A DNA stretch of 64,000 nt from Thermoanaerobaculia bacterium. Its GTDB lineage: Bacteria > Acidobacteriota > Thermoanaerobaculia > Multivoradales > JAHEKO01. The stretch's first letter is position 1, and each line of letters begins with the position of its first letter. Shown here in pieces: positions 57,301 to 64,000 of this stretch. The notes below the pieces were generated by a model. That model was not told the origin of the DNA. It was given only the letters and a program-made list of their open reading frames with translations, and made no database searches. The stretch covers positions 62,001 through 126,000 of the forward strand of contig CAMYOG010000041.1 in the NCBI GenBank assembly GCA_947259925.1, in the 5' to 3' direction. A program made the position numbers and the translations under genes.

Positions 57301-59821
57301 CGATGTCGCTGGTCGCCGTGAGCGAGCTGGTGTTGGTGAGGGTGAACTCGAGCGTCACCGTGCCGCCGGCGGGGGCCGGATCGTCGGTGAACTCCTTCGT
57401 GACGGTCGGGACCAGGTCGACCACCAGTTGGTCGGTCGCCATGTTGCCGACCACACCCTCGCCGTCGATCGTCGCGGTGATCGCGCCGGTGGTGTTGGTG
57501 AAGGTGCCCGCGCTGGCCCCCGCGGGCACCAGCAGCTCGACGTCGAACTGGCAGGAGTCGCCCGGTCCCAGGCTGCCGCCGGTGAGACTCAGCTCGCCCG
57601 TACCGGCCACGAACGCCAGCGACGAACCCACGCCGCACGGCTCCGACGGCAGCGGGCCGCCCGGCGCCAGGCCGGTGAGCGAGCCGAGCGGGTCCAGGTC
57701 GTCGGTGAAGGCGATCGAGGTCGCCGGGAAGTCGCGATCCAGGTTGGTGACGATGAAGCGCAGGTCTACGGTGCCGCCAGGCGCCACCGGATCGTCGAGG
57801 AACGACTTGACCAGGAACTCCACCGGGACGTCGAGGGAGGCGGTGGCGAAGCCGCTCGACCTCATGGGGTCGTTGGTGAAGGCGGCCTCGCTCAAGAGGT
57901 CGCTCGAGGTGTTGAAGAAAGTGCCGTTGAGGGTGGCGGTCACATCGACCGCTACCGTGCAGCTCGAGCCGGCCGCGAGAGGAGTCGGAGATATGGCCGT
58001 GAACGAGATTCCGTTGGCGACCGGGTCGCCCCCACCCTCCTGCGACGAGATAACGCTCACCACGCCCCCCGGGCAGTCGGTGAAGGTGTTCGCCGGTGAG
58101 GCGATCTCGAGGCCGGCGGGCAGCAGGTCTTCGAACAGCAAGCCGAAAGCGGGGCCGGCGTTCGCGGTGTTGTCGACCGTGAAGATCAGCCGGCTGGTTC
58201 CCAGAAGCGGGATCGAGCTCGGCACGAACTCCTTGCTGAAGCCCGGCCGCCCTCCCTCGACGGTCAAGTCGTCCGTCGCCGGACCGCTGTTGCCGGTGCT
58301 CGAGGTGAGGTCGCCGGAGACGTTGGTGAACGGTCCTTCCCCAGGGGTCGAGGAGGCGACGTTTACGCTGACTGTACAGGTCTCGAAGGCGCCGACCCGC
58401 CCGAACGTCAGGCCGATCGTCGAGCCGCCAGCGGGCGCGTCGAGGATCGCGCTGCCGCCGCAGTCGGTGACCGCGCTCGCCGGGTCGGCGATCGTCAGGT
58501 CGGCCGGCAGCGTGTCGGTGAAGGTCAGAAGATCGGCCGGGGCCGCGTTGGTGGAGTTGTCGATGAGGAAGGTCAGGGCGGTGGTGCTGCCCGGACCGAT
58601 GGTGTCGGGTACGAACGCTTTCGAGAAGAGGACGCCGGACTGTGCGGTCGTCGTGTTGACGAAGGTGCAGGTGATCTCCTCGCCGGCGGAGAGATCGATG
58701 TTGTCGGCAGAGCCCTGGGTGCAGTCGGCGGACTCCAGCATCCAGTCCATCGGCACGGCCTCGGCCACGTCGTAGACCCCGGGCAGAAGAAAGACCTCGA
58801 AGGGCGGATCCTGGTCGGAGAGGCTGAAGGCGATCGGCGGCGATTGGACGCTGAACTCCAACTGGGCTTCATCGAGGTCGAAGTCGAACACTGTCGGGTC
58901 GCCGACCGGCTGGGTCTGCTTGTCGACGATCAGCTTGCCGCCCTGTGAGTTCTGGAACGTGCAGGTCACCGTCTCGGTGCCGTCGAGGACGATGGTGGCG
59001 GTGCCGGCACCGACGTCTGTGAGCGAGTTCTCCGTGGGATCCGCGCAGCCCAGAGCGGTCAACAGCCAGCCCTCGACCGGGGCCTCGGTCACAACATAAG
59101 TGCCAGGCGTGAGGGGCGTGAAGGTCTCGGAGCTCGGCAGCGTTTCGTCGCTGTCGGTATCCAGATCGAAATCGCCCAGGTCACCGCTGAAGCTGAAGTC
59201 CTGTGCCTGGAACCCCGGCACCGTCTCTTTGACGATCACGATGGTCTGGGCTTTGGCGACGGTCCCGGTGACGAGGACCAGGGGCAGCAGAAGCGAGATC
59301 AGGCGCCGCCGACCGCTGCTAGCGGAGGCGCCAGGCGCTTTTCCCAGTATCCAACTACCGGCCGCCAACAGCAGTCCGAGGAGCAGCGCGAGGGCCCAGG
59401 CGGGCGTCGCCGGAGCCATCGGCAGGGTGCAGTCGGCCACGGTCGCGGTGATCGCGTCGCCCTCCGTGCCTCCGATAGGCGGCGTGCCGGGGGTGTTGGT
59501 GACCGAGAGCACGACGGTGGCGCCGACGGTGAGCGCGGCAGGGACGGTGAAGGTGAACGTCTCGTTCACCGCCGTGAAGGTGTTGGTGTTGCCGGTGCCG
59601 AGCAGGGTCGTGCCGGTCGCGTCCCAGACCTCGGCGGTCATCGGGATGCCGACGGAGGAGGCGGCGGTGGTCTGGCCGTCGTAGATGGCGCCGTCGGTGC
59701 AGACCGTCTCGCTGCCGGCGACGACGTCGAACGAGTGGGCCCGGACGTCGGCGAGCAGGGTGCCAGCGGCGAGCACGGGACCGACCAGGATTGTCAGAGC
59801 AAACCGACGGAAGTTCTTCAA
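51362..59821 (-). CDS. Giant secreted DUF11-type repeat protein (2819 residues)
   Basis: Starts at TTG with a signal peptide (1 to about 24). Residues 25-131: small beta domain. 138-158: hydrophobic segment PAWALALLLGLLLAAGSW after a Pro/Thr-rich stretch, then GRRR and a second signal-peptide-like segment ending AKA-Q at about 192. About 193-396: two prealbumin-like domains ending TCTFQN and TCTFVN. About 398-2745: 17 Ig-like DUF11 units of 125-150 residues ('KEFxDDPVxPGG...FTDDL...CTFSV...NTT'). 2746-2819: a final domain with 'YEACNTIELQQHYLVLGP' as in many secreted proteins of this phylum. No C-terminal anchor. Confidence 0.85.
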   Translation of the reverse strand: MKNFRRFALTILVGPVLAAGTLLADVRAHSFDVVAGSETVCTDGAIYDGQTTAASSVGIPMTAEVWDATGTTLLGTGNTNTFTAVNETFTFTVPAALTVGATVVLSVTNTPGTPPIGGTEGDAITATVADCTLPMAPATPAWALALLLGLLLAAGSWILGKAPGASASSGRRRLISLLLPLVLVTGTVAKAQTIVIVKETVPGFQAQDFSFSGDLGDFDLDTDSDETLPSSETFTPLTPGTYVVTEAPVEGWLLTALGCADPTENSLTDVGAGTATIVLDGTETVTCTFQNSQGGKLIVDKQTQPVGDPTVFDFDLDEAQLEFSVQSPPIAFSLSDQDPPFEVFLLPGVYDVAEAVPMDWMLESADCTQGSADNIDLSAGEEITCTFVNTTTAQSGVLFSKAFVPDTIGPGSTTALTFLIDNSTNAAPADLLTFTDTLPADLTIADPASAVTDCGGSAILDAPAGGSTIGLTFGRVGAFETCTVSVNVASSTPGEGPFTNVSGDLTSSTGNSGPATDDLTVEGGRPGFSKEFVPSSIPLLGTSRLIFTVDNTANAGPAFGLLFEDLLPAGLEIASPANTFTDCPGGVVSVISSQEGGGDPVANGISFTAISPTPLAAGSSCTVAVDVTATLNGTFFNTSSDLLSEAAFTNDPMRSSGFATASLDVPVEFLVKSFLDDPVAPGGTVDLRFIVTNLDRDFPATSIAFTDDLDPLGSLTGLAPGGPLPSEPCGVGSSLAFVAGTGELSLTGGSLGPGDSCQFDVELLVPAGASAGTFTNTTGAITATIDGEGVVGNMATDQLVVDLVPTVTKEFTDDPAPAGGTVTLEFTLTNTSSLTATSDIAFDDDLETALPGLAANSLVAGNNDDPIFDVCGDGSRITVFNPPDIIIGMIVIITPPDPTILVFDGGSLAPAAMPGDSCTFEVELDIPAGTPAGVYTNTTGDVTGLLDFFEAPFTAPGVSGDLEILGAPTLRKEFIDDPAAPSGTTTLQFTLSHDEAAPGDATAIAFTDDLAALDPAIAGLAAVGLPLTEACDPDGPGGDPGTGTLSGTSLLDFSGGVLAPGEECTFSVTLSVPTAAGPGAHTNTTSAVTATVDGVAGVSGNPAEDDLRIDGLELTKAFLDDPVIPGELVTLEFVIENVHPTLTATAITIRDDMATILGGSPDITALDGSTVTDVCGPGNGTVEWSAGDTFMLFSGGTLAPGEMCTFSVLLDVPFGAASGTYVNTTGDEGVPGFEADMPTPIAFDEATDVLVVDNVFLLFTKEFTDDPVPPGGTATLVFTITNLDPDDPIEGIAFTDDLEGALEGLEATGAPTNTCGGMAAGFPTGLFDYAGGSLAGGASCTIELTLSVPSLPVGTQAFNQTSQITGVLFGEGPTVVGDPATDTLRLGFLTLEKAFDGPVQAGDSVDLTFTLTNLGTTAADMLGFTDDLESVVPGLVASGLPFAACGGTVTTFDGGSTIVFVDGSLAAAGSAGDSCMFTVSLDVPSEASFGTFTNTTSALAQGGLDVGDPAEDDLVIEPPIDFSKVFWPDTIGPGSTTQLEFTIANLDSGALAEQVTFTDVLPPGVVIATPSSAFTDCTDGVLSAPDGGTTISLTGARLGLGATCTVTVNVTAAAPGEYDNVSDELTSTAGSGGFAEATLIVDADLPGFSKSFSPATIPPGGTSTLTFLVDLSAAGRGSDVGNLDFTDILPAGLIIATPSNAATDCESTSGPAFLLADPGTGVITLSAVGFLPSSPVLAAGETCTVTVDVTAAGDDLYENVSSELTTQPIFAGSVGFATAELDVRVGFLVKSFTDDPVPPGSAVTLEFTINNPSRDFEATDIEFTDDLDAVLPGTPDLTVSGALPTDPCGAGSTLTVEPVNVLTLAGGNLPAAGSCTFSVTLTVPVGAATGIHTNTTSSISATIDGATETGDPASDDLRVIAFPILVKEFLDAATLDPDPVVGAGDDVVIRFTITNTSTTSAATDVEFFDELTAFLPFPITAVLPGADPCGAGSSVTLDSCGADCQGLSLNDGLLSAAGMAGDSCSFDVTLTLPTGLGTGTYVNTTDEITAMVDGAPVTGLPATDTFDLVAAPRLTKEFTTDPVQPGGMVTLEFTLEHDPSAPGDAVDVEFTDDLAAALAGLAAAAGQLPLADVCGPGNGDLVGTAGDTLLTFSGATLAPGEICTFSVDLLVPVDAPAGIHTNTTSNVVATVLGVETTELPAEDDLTVGGLILTKSFVDDPVIAGGTVMLEFTLTNLSPDPISDIFFEDLLDPDVLEGLTVVTPMPLVDPCGTGSLLEIFSAPEIPFPPTPAIDEALRFSGGSLDAPTGMEGDDSCTFSVELMVPAATPSGNYVNRTRDLEGVIDSTTLPFPNAQDDLVVATGQLLLTKEFIDDPVIPGGQVTLEFTIATLGAFDEASDLAFSDDLDAALAGLEGVPPYDTGSCGGTLTGTSLLDFSGGSLTGGECSFTLTVQVPAPLPIGTTAVNTTSSLTGTIEGLAVTGEPASDELLINSFEFTKEFDGPSSPGGTPILTFTIVNLSPTASVTDLSFADDLNLIGFPGLEAIGLPAEPCGIGSSISGTSVLIMTGGNLLPGGSCTFSVDLLVPLGIPGGDYLNETGDLEILGVPVALPATAILEINSPPLFVKSFEPDMIVEGVPTRLIFTIDNGVNDIPATDLAFTDVLPAPLFVAPDPAVFNDCGGTVSAPAGGTTIDLSGGSVELGEACTVAVNVVALSVGTFVNVSGDLTSSSGNSGQATDTLVIGVCMAADGIDLILGPGVVLVPEFYEACNTIELQQHYLVLGPNGELVLRAGVAVILHNGVEFGPDSFVDIGLDPSLTVP

Positions 59822-59969
59822 GGGGCCACTCCTCTCTCTCCCCAGGCACGCTCGGCGAGGCGCCTTGAGGACTGACGATCGGGACGCGGGTGCAAGCTCG
59901 AACGAGTGTATACCGAGAATCGAGCCATCCGCGCTGCGCCGTAGGCCCTTGACACCGGTCGCGGCGTGG
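59822..59969. other. Intergenic region before the giant gene
   Basis: 148 bases separate the giant gene from the GT-C gene upstream of it. A GAGAGAGGAGTG lies before the TTG start. No clear promoter or terminator, so readthrough from the upstream operon is possible. Confidence 0.4.
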
Positions 59970-61934
59970 TCACTCCGAGGCCGCTCGCAAGCCCCAGTCC
60001 CACAGGGCGATGCTCAGTGGACGAGTGTCGCCGTTGTCCAGCAGGTCATCGGCGACCGTGGGCGGCTCCGAGCTGCGCAGACGCAGGACCTGGCGCCCGC
60101 TCGCCAGCCACAGCGGTCCGACCGCGTGAGCGACGAGATCCGGACCGACGACCAACCCTCCGACGGGCCGATTCGCCAGTGCCAGCTCGATCCGTCGTGG
60201 GTCGCCGAAGGCGGTGAGCTCGAGCTCGAGAGTCGCCCAGAGGCCCTCGCCGGTGCGGTTCTCGAGCCACAGCTGGCCCTCCGCCGACATCCATCGGTAG
60301 GTCTGCTCCCCTTTGAACTCGCGCCAGTGGAAGCCGGGGCCGACGAGCACGGTCAGAGGGGCGGGAGGCGCCTCCACCGCGAACACCAGGGAGTCGTCGA
60401 AACGCTCCACCTGCCTCAGTCCCTCGGGCGGGTCGCGATCCGACAGCCAGGCGCCGAGCGGCCCGGTCCGACGCACCAGCACGTGGTCGAAGTCCTCGGC
60501 GGCGAGCCGGCCCGGGAAGTCGGGAGCGGCACAGTCCTCGTTGGGGCGGAGCAGTCCGAGCGGCCGCCCGAGGAGTCGCGGCAGCCGAGCGTGGATCGGA
60601 TCCGACGCCGGGACGCAGTCGAGCGCCCGGATGGCAGGCGGTTGCTCCTGGAGCCAGCGGTGGGCCGCGGTCGGCAGGACGTGGCGCCAGCGCCAGGGCG
60701 GTACGGGTGCCAGCTCGACGGCTGCGACCACCAGCAGCAGGGCGGCGAGGCGGCGCCGGCGACCGCCCGCTCCCAACAGTCGATCGGTCCCCAGGCCGGC
60801 CAGGATCGCCACGGCCAGGATCACCATCAGGCCGAAGCGAGCGTGGGCGCGAAACATCGGTAGCAGGGCGTAGAGCGCGGCGGTGGGGCGGGGCAGTGTC
60901 CACGAGCCGAGCCGCCACTCGGGTCCGAGTGAGAAGAGGAAGCAGACCAGGGCGATCGCCGCCAGCGCCGGTACCGCCCAGTCGCGCTGCCGCGAGCGCG
61001 TCCAGTGCCAGAGTGCCGCCGCGGCCAGGGCGAGGGGTGCCCATCCGAGGGTCAGCTGCTGCTCCACGACGCCGTCGGCGAGCCGACCCTGGGCCCAGAT
61101 CGCCGACGCCCAGCCGCCGAGGAGCGGATGCTCGACACTCGGAAGCAGGTAGCTGAACCAGCGGGCGGAGTAGTGGAAGAGGTCCTCGCGCGGGAAGGCG
61201 AGGCTCCCCGGCCGCGACAGAACCGCCGGCGCTCGCCCGGCCAGGTAGGCTGCTCCCACCCCTGCCGATGCCAGCAGTGCCGCCGAGCTCACGACCAGGT
61301 TGCGCCCGCGCCCGGGGTCTCGAGGCGCCCATAGCCACCACGCCGCTAGCGCACAGGGCGTGACGACGGCCGCCAGCAGGGCGCCGTAGAAGTTGGAGAG
61401 GGCGAGGACCGCCGCCGTGGAGACGAGGAGGGCCAGCCGGCCGACGCTCGGCCGTTCGAGGGATCGCCAGAGCACCAGTAGGTAGAGGGGCAGCCACTGG
61501 GTCTGGGCGATGTGCGGGTGGTAGGCGGCGTGCGCGAGATGGAAGGGTGCGAAGGCGTAGAGGAAGGCCGCCACCCAGGCTCCGGGCAGCCGCGCTCCCA
61601 GATGGCGCGCGAGCAGGAACGTGAACAGCGCCGTCAGCGGAAACGTGACCAGTACCAGCAGGTTGTAGGCGGCGACGCCGTCGCCGAGGAGGGCGGCGAG
61701 TAGCCGGCCCGGGTAGTCGGTGGCCGGCTGCGCGTAGATTCCAGGTGGCGCCGAGCCCTCGAGCTGGACGATGACCGTGTAGGGATCGTGGTGCCGCCCC
61801 ACGATCTCGTTGCCGAACAGCCGCGACGACGGGGCGACGAGCACCGGAGCCGCCAGGATCAGGGTCAGAATGCAGGCGGCGCAGGTCACTCCTGCGGGCC
61901 CCGACAGGCCGCGACTACTCTCTTGGGCGGTCAT
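59970..61934 (-). CDS. GT-C/YfhO-like polytopic membrane protein
   Basis: 654 residues. About 11-12 transmembrane helices in the first 430 residues, then a soluble beta-rich C-terminal domain. The 'FGNEIVGRHHDPYTV' loop and 'VAAFLYAFAPFHLAHAAYHP' helix are typical of GT-C-fold glycosyltransferases or YfhO-like proteins, which use lipid-linked sugars on the outer face of the inner membrane. The ATG start overlaps the methyltransferase stop. Placed with an exosortase, it may glycosylate sorted surface proteins (inference). Confidence 0.65.
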   Translation of the reverse strand: MTAQESSRGLSGPAGVTCAACILTLILAAPVLVAPSSRLFGNEIVGRHHDPYTVIVQLEGSAPPGIYAQPATDYPGRLLAALLGDGVAAYNLLVLVTFPLTALFTFLLARHLGARLPGAWVAAFLYAFAPFHLAHAAYHPHIAQTQWLPLYLLVLWRSLERPSVGRLALLVSTAAVLALSNFYGALLAAVVTPCALAAWWLWAPRDPGRGRNLVVSSAALLASAGVGAAYLAGRAPAVLSRPGSLAFPREDLFHYSARWFSYLLPSVEHPLLGGWASAIWAQGRLADGVVEQQLTLGWAPLALAAAALWHWTRSRQRDWAVPALAAIALVCFLFSLGPEWRLGSWTLPRPTAALYALLPMFRAHARFGLMVILAVAILAGLGTDRLLGAGGRRRRLAALLLVVAAVELAPVPPWRWRHVLPTAAHRWLQEQPPAIRALDCVPASDPIHARLPRLLGRPLGLLRPNEDCAAPDFPGRLAAEDFDHVLVRRTGPLGAWLSDRDPPEGLRQVERFDDSLVFAVEAPPAPLTVLVGPGFHWREFKGEQTYRWMSAEGQLWLENRTGEGLWATLELELTAFGDPRRIELALANRPVGGLVVGPDLVAHAVGPLWLASGRQVLRLRSSEPPTVADDLLDNGDTRPLSIALWDWGLRAASE

Positions 61935-62761
61935 CCGCGGGCGGTCGGGCGGACCTCGGGTCGGACGGCGACCGCCGCGATGAGATAGCCGTGGCGCCTC
62001 AGCCCCGGGAACCGCCGCGAGAGCGCGGCGAAGGGCTCGAGCGCCAGGCGCGTAAGCCGGGCGAGCGGCCGGAGCCAGACCCAGCAGGCCAGGTCGAGCA
62101 TCCGGAGCCAGCCGGGCATGAACAGGATGCCGGTCTCGTCGTGTACCTCGAAGCCCGCACCGCGGCAGAGCTCGCGCAGGCCGGTGCGCGTGAACGACCT
62201 TTCGTAGCCGTAGTCGTAGAGACCCAGGCGCTGGAGCACCCAGGCCAGGAGCGGCCGCAGAAACGGGTCGAGCCGGTTGGGGACTCCGATGATCGCGCGC
62301 CCGCCCGGCTTCAGCACCCGGTAGATCTCGCGTATGGCGACGGCGCTATCGTCGAAGTGCTCGACGGTGCCCATCGAGTAGACGGCGTCGAAGCTGCCCT
62401 CCCGGTAGGGAATCGCGCGCACGTCGGCGACCACGCCGGAGAGGTGCAGCGATGCGGCATCGAAGCCCATCCGCGCCGCCCTGGCGATCGGCTCTGAGAT
62501 GTCGATACCGGCGCAGCGAGCGCCGCGCGTCGCCGCCCAGCGCAGGATGCGAGTGTTCTTGGCCTCGTCCCAGAGGTCGGTCTTGAGGATCCTGGCGCCC
62601 GCGAGTGGCTCCAGGTGCTCGCGAAAGAGGCGGCGCTCGTCCTCTCGGTAGATCGTCGTGCTGAAGGCGCCGCCGAGATCGGGGAAGCTGTCGCCGACGC
62701 CGGTCCAGAAGTCGCGGTAGGCGGCGGCCTCCGGGTTCGGAGCGCTCGGACGCTCGGTCAC
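61931..62761 (-). CDS. SAM-dependent class I methyltransferase
   Basis: 276 residues from GTG 62761, which overlaps the exosortase stop in a GTGA arrangement. Class I motifs: 'CAGIDISEPIARAARMGFDA' (SAM site, acidic Asp), 'ADVRAIPYREGSFDAVYSMG', EHF, and 'REIYRVLKPGGRAIIGVP' (motif post III). The C-terminal third carries amphipathic helices that may bring it to the membrane. Such methyltransferases accompany polysaccharide or glycan pathways. Target unknown. Confidence 0.87.
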   Translation of the reverse strand: MTERPSAPNPEAAAYRDFWTGVGDSFPDLGGAFSTTIYREDERRLFREHLEPLAGARILKTDLWDEAKNTRILRWAATRGARCAGIDISEPIARAARMGFDAASLHLSGVVADVRAIPYREGSFDAVYSMGTVEHFDDSAVAIREIYRVLKPGGRAIIGVPNRLDPFLRPLLAWVLQRLGLYDYGYERSFTRTGLRELCRGAGFEVHDETGILFMPGWLRMLDLACWVWLRPLARLTRLALEPFAALSRRFPGLRRHGYLIAAVAVRPEVRPTARG

Positions 62762-64000
62762 GGTTGGGGCACGGGCTGCGGCTCGTTCGACTCCGGGGGC
62801 GAGAGTCGCGACAGGGCCCAGACCAGCAGCCGGGGTATGGCCAGTGCGGCGCACCGGATCACTACCACGTGGATCTCCACCGAGAGCTGACGGGCGGCGG
62901 CCAGAACCGCGACCAGCGCGACCTGAGAAGCGAGCAGGGTCGCGCAGGCGAGCGCCACTCGCCGTCCGGTGAAGCGACTCCAGCCGACCGCCCAGAGCAG
63001 CGCAGCGAAGAACCCGATCTGGAATGCGGGCAGGAGCACCAGGGCGCCCTGGGGGTCCGCCCAGCCGAGCCCGGCCTCGAGCCGGGATTGGGCGGCGGCC
63101 TGTATCGTCACTGCCAGCGCCGTACCGACCGCGACCGCCCCGACCGCCCGCCACCCGCGGCCCGTCCGGCCGGGGTCGGTGGCGAGGTGGGCGGCGATCG
63201 CCACCACGACCAGGGCGGCCAGGATCTGATAGAAGGCGTGAACCGCCACGAACGGCGAGCCGATCAGGCTGGGCGGGAGCGCCACCACGAGCAGCCGCGC
63301 GGTGGCCAGCGCCAGGAAGAGTGGGACCGCACCCAGCAGTGCCAGCAGTCGCGACCGTGCCGAACCGGCGAAGAGGATCACGCCGGCCAGATAGACCGGG
63401 AAGAGCGGCGTCGCGACGCATTCGCCAGAGATGATCCACCTACCCTGTTCGGTTCTGAGCAGGGAGTCGAACACCTGTGCCTCGACGCCGATCCCATTGA
63501 GGAGCCAACCGGCGACCCGTGCCGAGCTCCGCGCCGCCGCCAGGATCCAGTCGCTGCGCAGGAGCGCTGGCAGGGCCGCGTAGTAGAGACCGACGAGAAT
63601 CGTGGCGAGGCCGAGGAAGCGCCAGATGGCGGCCGGCTCGTAGTGGAGAGCCGGCCGGGATGCGGACGTCGCCGGAGGCGGCTCCCGAGTCGCCCACCGC
63701 ATCCAGGTCACGACGTAGCCCGCTGCGGCCAGGATCAAGACCGCCGGCCAGACGTAGAGGTGGAGCAGCCGGAACAGGTCCACCTGGTCCACGATCAGGG
63801 CGAGGCTGCCGATCCTGACGGTGTTCAGGAGGCTGATGACCACGAATCCCAGAGCGCATCCAGCCAGGCGACGGCGCCAGGTCGTGGGGAAGGCCAGGAT
63901 CGCGCCGAGGCACAGCGCCAGGGCGTCCGAGCCGGTACAGCTCTCATTGACGATGACCGAGTTTTTGGGTGCACCGGTGAGCGCACACGCGAAGTCGAGC
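62758..64000 (-). CDS. Exosortase with two tandem Cys-Arg-His domains, 5' truncated by window edge
   Basis: 413 residues are present; the frame is open to the window end. Domain 1 has the exosortase triad: Cys in ESCTGSDAL (codon 63939-63937), Arg in NTVRIG (63816-63814) and His in LLHLYVWP (63762-63760). Domain 2, about 173 residues later, has Cys in SGECVATPLF (63420-63418), Arg in ATARLLVV (63297-63295) and His in AVHAFYQ (63240-63238). Cys-Arg is 41 residues and Arg-His 18-19 in both. A further three to four helices follow. Exosortases cut and sort proteins with C-terminal PEP-CTERM-like signals in the inner membrane. Two triads in one chain are unusual. Confidence 0.88.
   Translation of the reverse strand, partial: LDFACALTGAPKNSVIVNESCTGSDALALCLGAILAFPTTWRRRLAGCALGFVVISLLNTVRIGSLALIVDQVDLFRLLHLYVWPAVLILAAAGYVVTWMRWATREPPPATSASRPALHYEPAAIWRFLGLATILVGLYYAALPALLRSDWILAAARSSARVAGWLLNGIGVEAQVFDSLLRTEQGRWIISGECVATPLFPVYLAGVILFAGSARSRLLALLGAVPLFLALATARLLVVALPPSLIGSPFVAVHAFYQILAALVVVAIAAHLATDPGRTGRGWRAVGAVAVGTALAVTIQAAAQSRLEAGLGWADPQGALVLLPAFQIGFFAALLWAVGWSRFTGRRVALACATLLASQVALVAVLAAARQLSVEIHVVVIRCAALAIPRLLVWALSRLSPPESNEPQPVPQP

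Noticed and set aside
54146-58099. 1317-residue plus-strand frame opposite the giant gene
   Set aside because: Mirror of the repeat gene with Arg/Gly/Ala low complexity and no domain; the minus frame has all DUF11 motifs.
51362-59821. CRISPR-like or satellite repeat in the giant gene
   Set aside because: The periodicity is about 400 bases with protein-level conservation in one frame, so it is a coding repeat.
62758-63843. Exosortase as a complete 361-residue protein starting at 63843
   Set aside because: The frame stays open to the window edge and the first triad Cys (codon 63939-63937) lies upstream of that GTG.

Overview
This 64 kb window is GC-rich, densely coded chromosomal DNA from a Gram-negative bacterium that looks like an Acidobacteriota member, possibly of the Thermoanaerobaculia/Holophagae side. 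That placement is inferred from gene content: a Ser/Thr kinase with a CsgG/TPR-type output region, a 'WPQFRGP' PQQ-type propeller, a CRTAC1-like FG-GAP protein, a TonB-dependent receptor with an N-terminal carboxypeptidase-regulatory domain, many secreted lipoproteins, and giant DUF11-type repeat proteins. No rRNA, tRNA, CRISPR array, phage or complete insertion sequence was seen.

Layout. 1-5.4 kb (+): end of an EamA transporter, a secreted beta-propeller, a lipoprotein and a membrane-anchored Ser/Thr kinase. 5.4-12.2 kb (-): a VC_2705/DUF4212-type Na+ symporter pair, a secreted protein, a CRTAC1-like protein, a small periplasmic protein and a DAO-family oxidoreductase. 12.3-21.3 kb: a PHB-depolymerase-like esterase, an SLC13/RCK_C permease, small membrane proteins, an adenosine kinase/AMP nucleosidase pair and a gamma-glutamyltranspeptidase-like protein. 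Three hairpin elements with GGGGACA/TGTCCCC ends lie between these genes.

21.3-32.1 kb is an accessory-type stretch: five toxin-antitoxin-like modules (CopG/MazF, RHH/Doc, XRE/AbiEii, VapBC, YefM/YoeB), several with palindromic operators, mixed with a frameshifted porin, an outer-membrane protein fragment, a gene split by an in-frame TAG, and lipoprotein or barrel genes. 32.1-37.3 kb (+) is a compact run: atypical kinase-like protein, LolD-like ATPase, FtsX-like permease, ZnuA-like lipoprotein with altered metal ligands, fatty-acid hydroxylase-like protein and a CDGSH Fe-S protein. 37.5-51.3 kb (+) is a galactoside utilisation cluster: TonB-dependent receptor, DeoR regulator, galactokinase, SGLT-type symporter, secreted GH2 beta-galactosidase, nucleotidyltransferase, two secreted hydrolases and a PflX-type radical SAM protein.

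51.4-64.0 kb (-) is the most unusual part. Three tightly overlapping genes (exosortase, SAM methyltransferase, GT-C/YfhO-like membrane protein) are followed on the same strand by one 8.46 kb gene for a 2819-residue secreted repeat protein. The exosortase carries two complete Cys-Arg-His triads in tandem, with the same 41-residue Cys-Arg spacing in each. The giant protein has 17 DUF11-like units in an 8+8+1 super-repeat, and near its N-terminus an internal segment resembling an exosortase sorting signal followed by a second signal-peptide-like segment. Together they suggest an exosortase-linked surface system with an unusual enzyme and an unusual candidate substrate.
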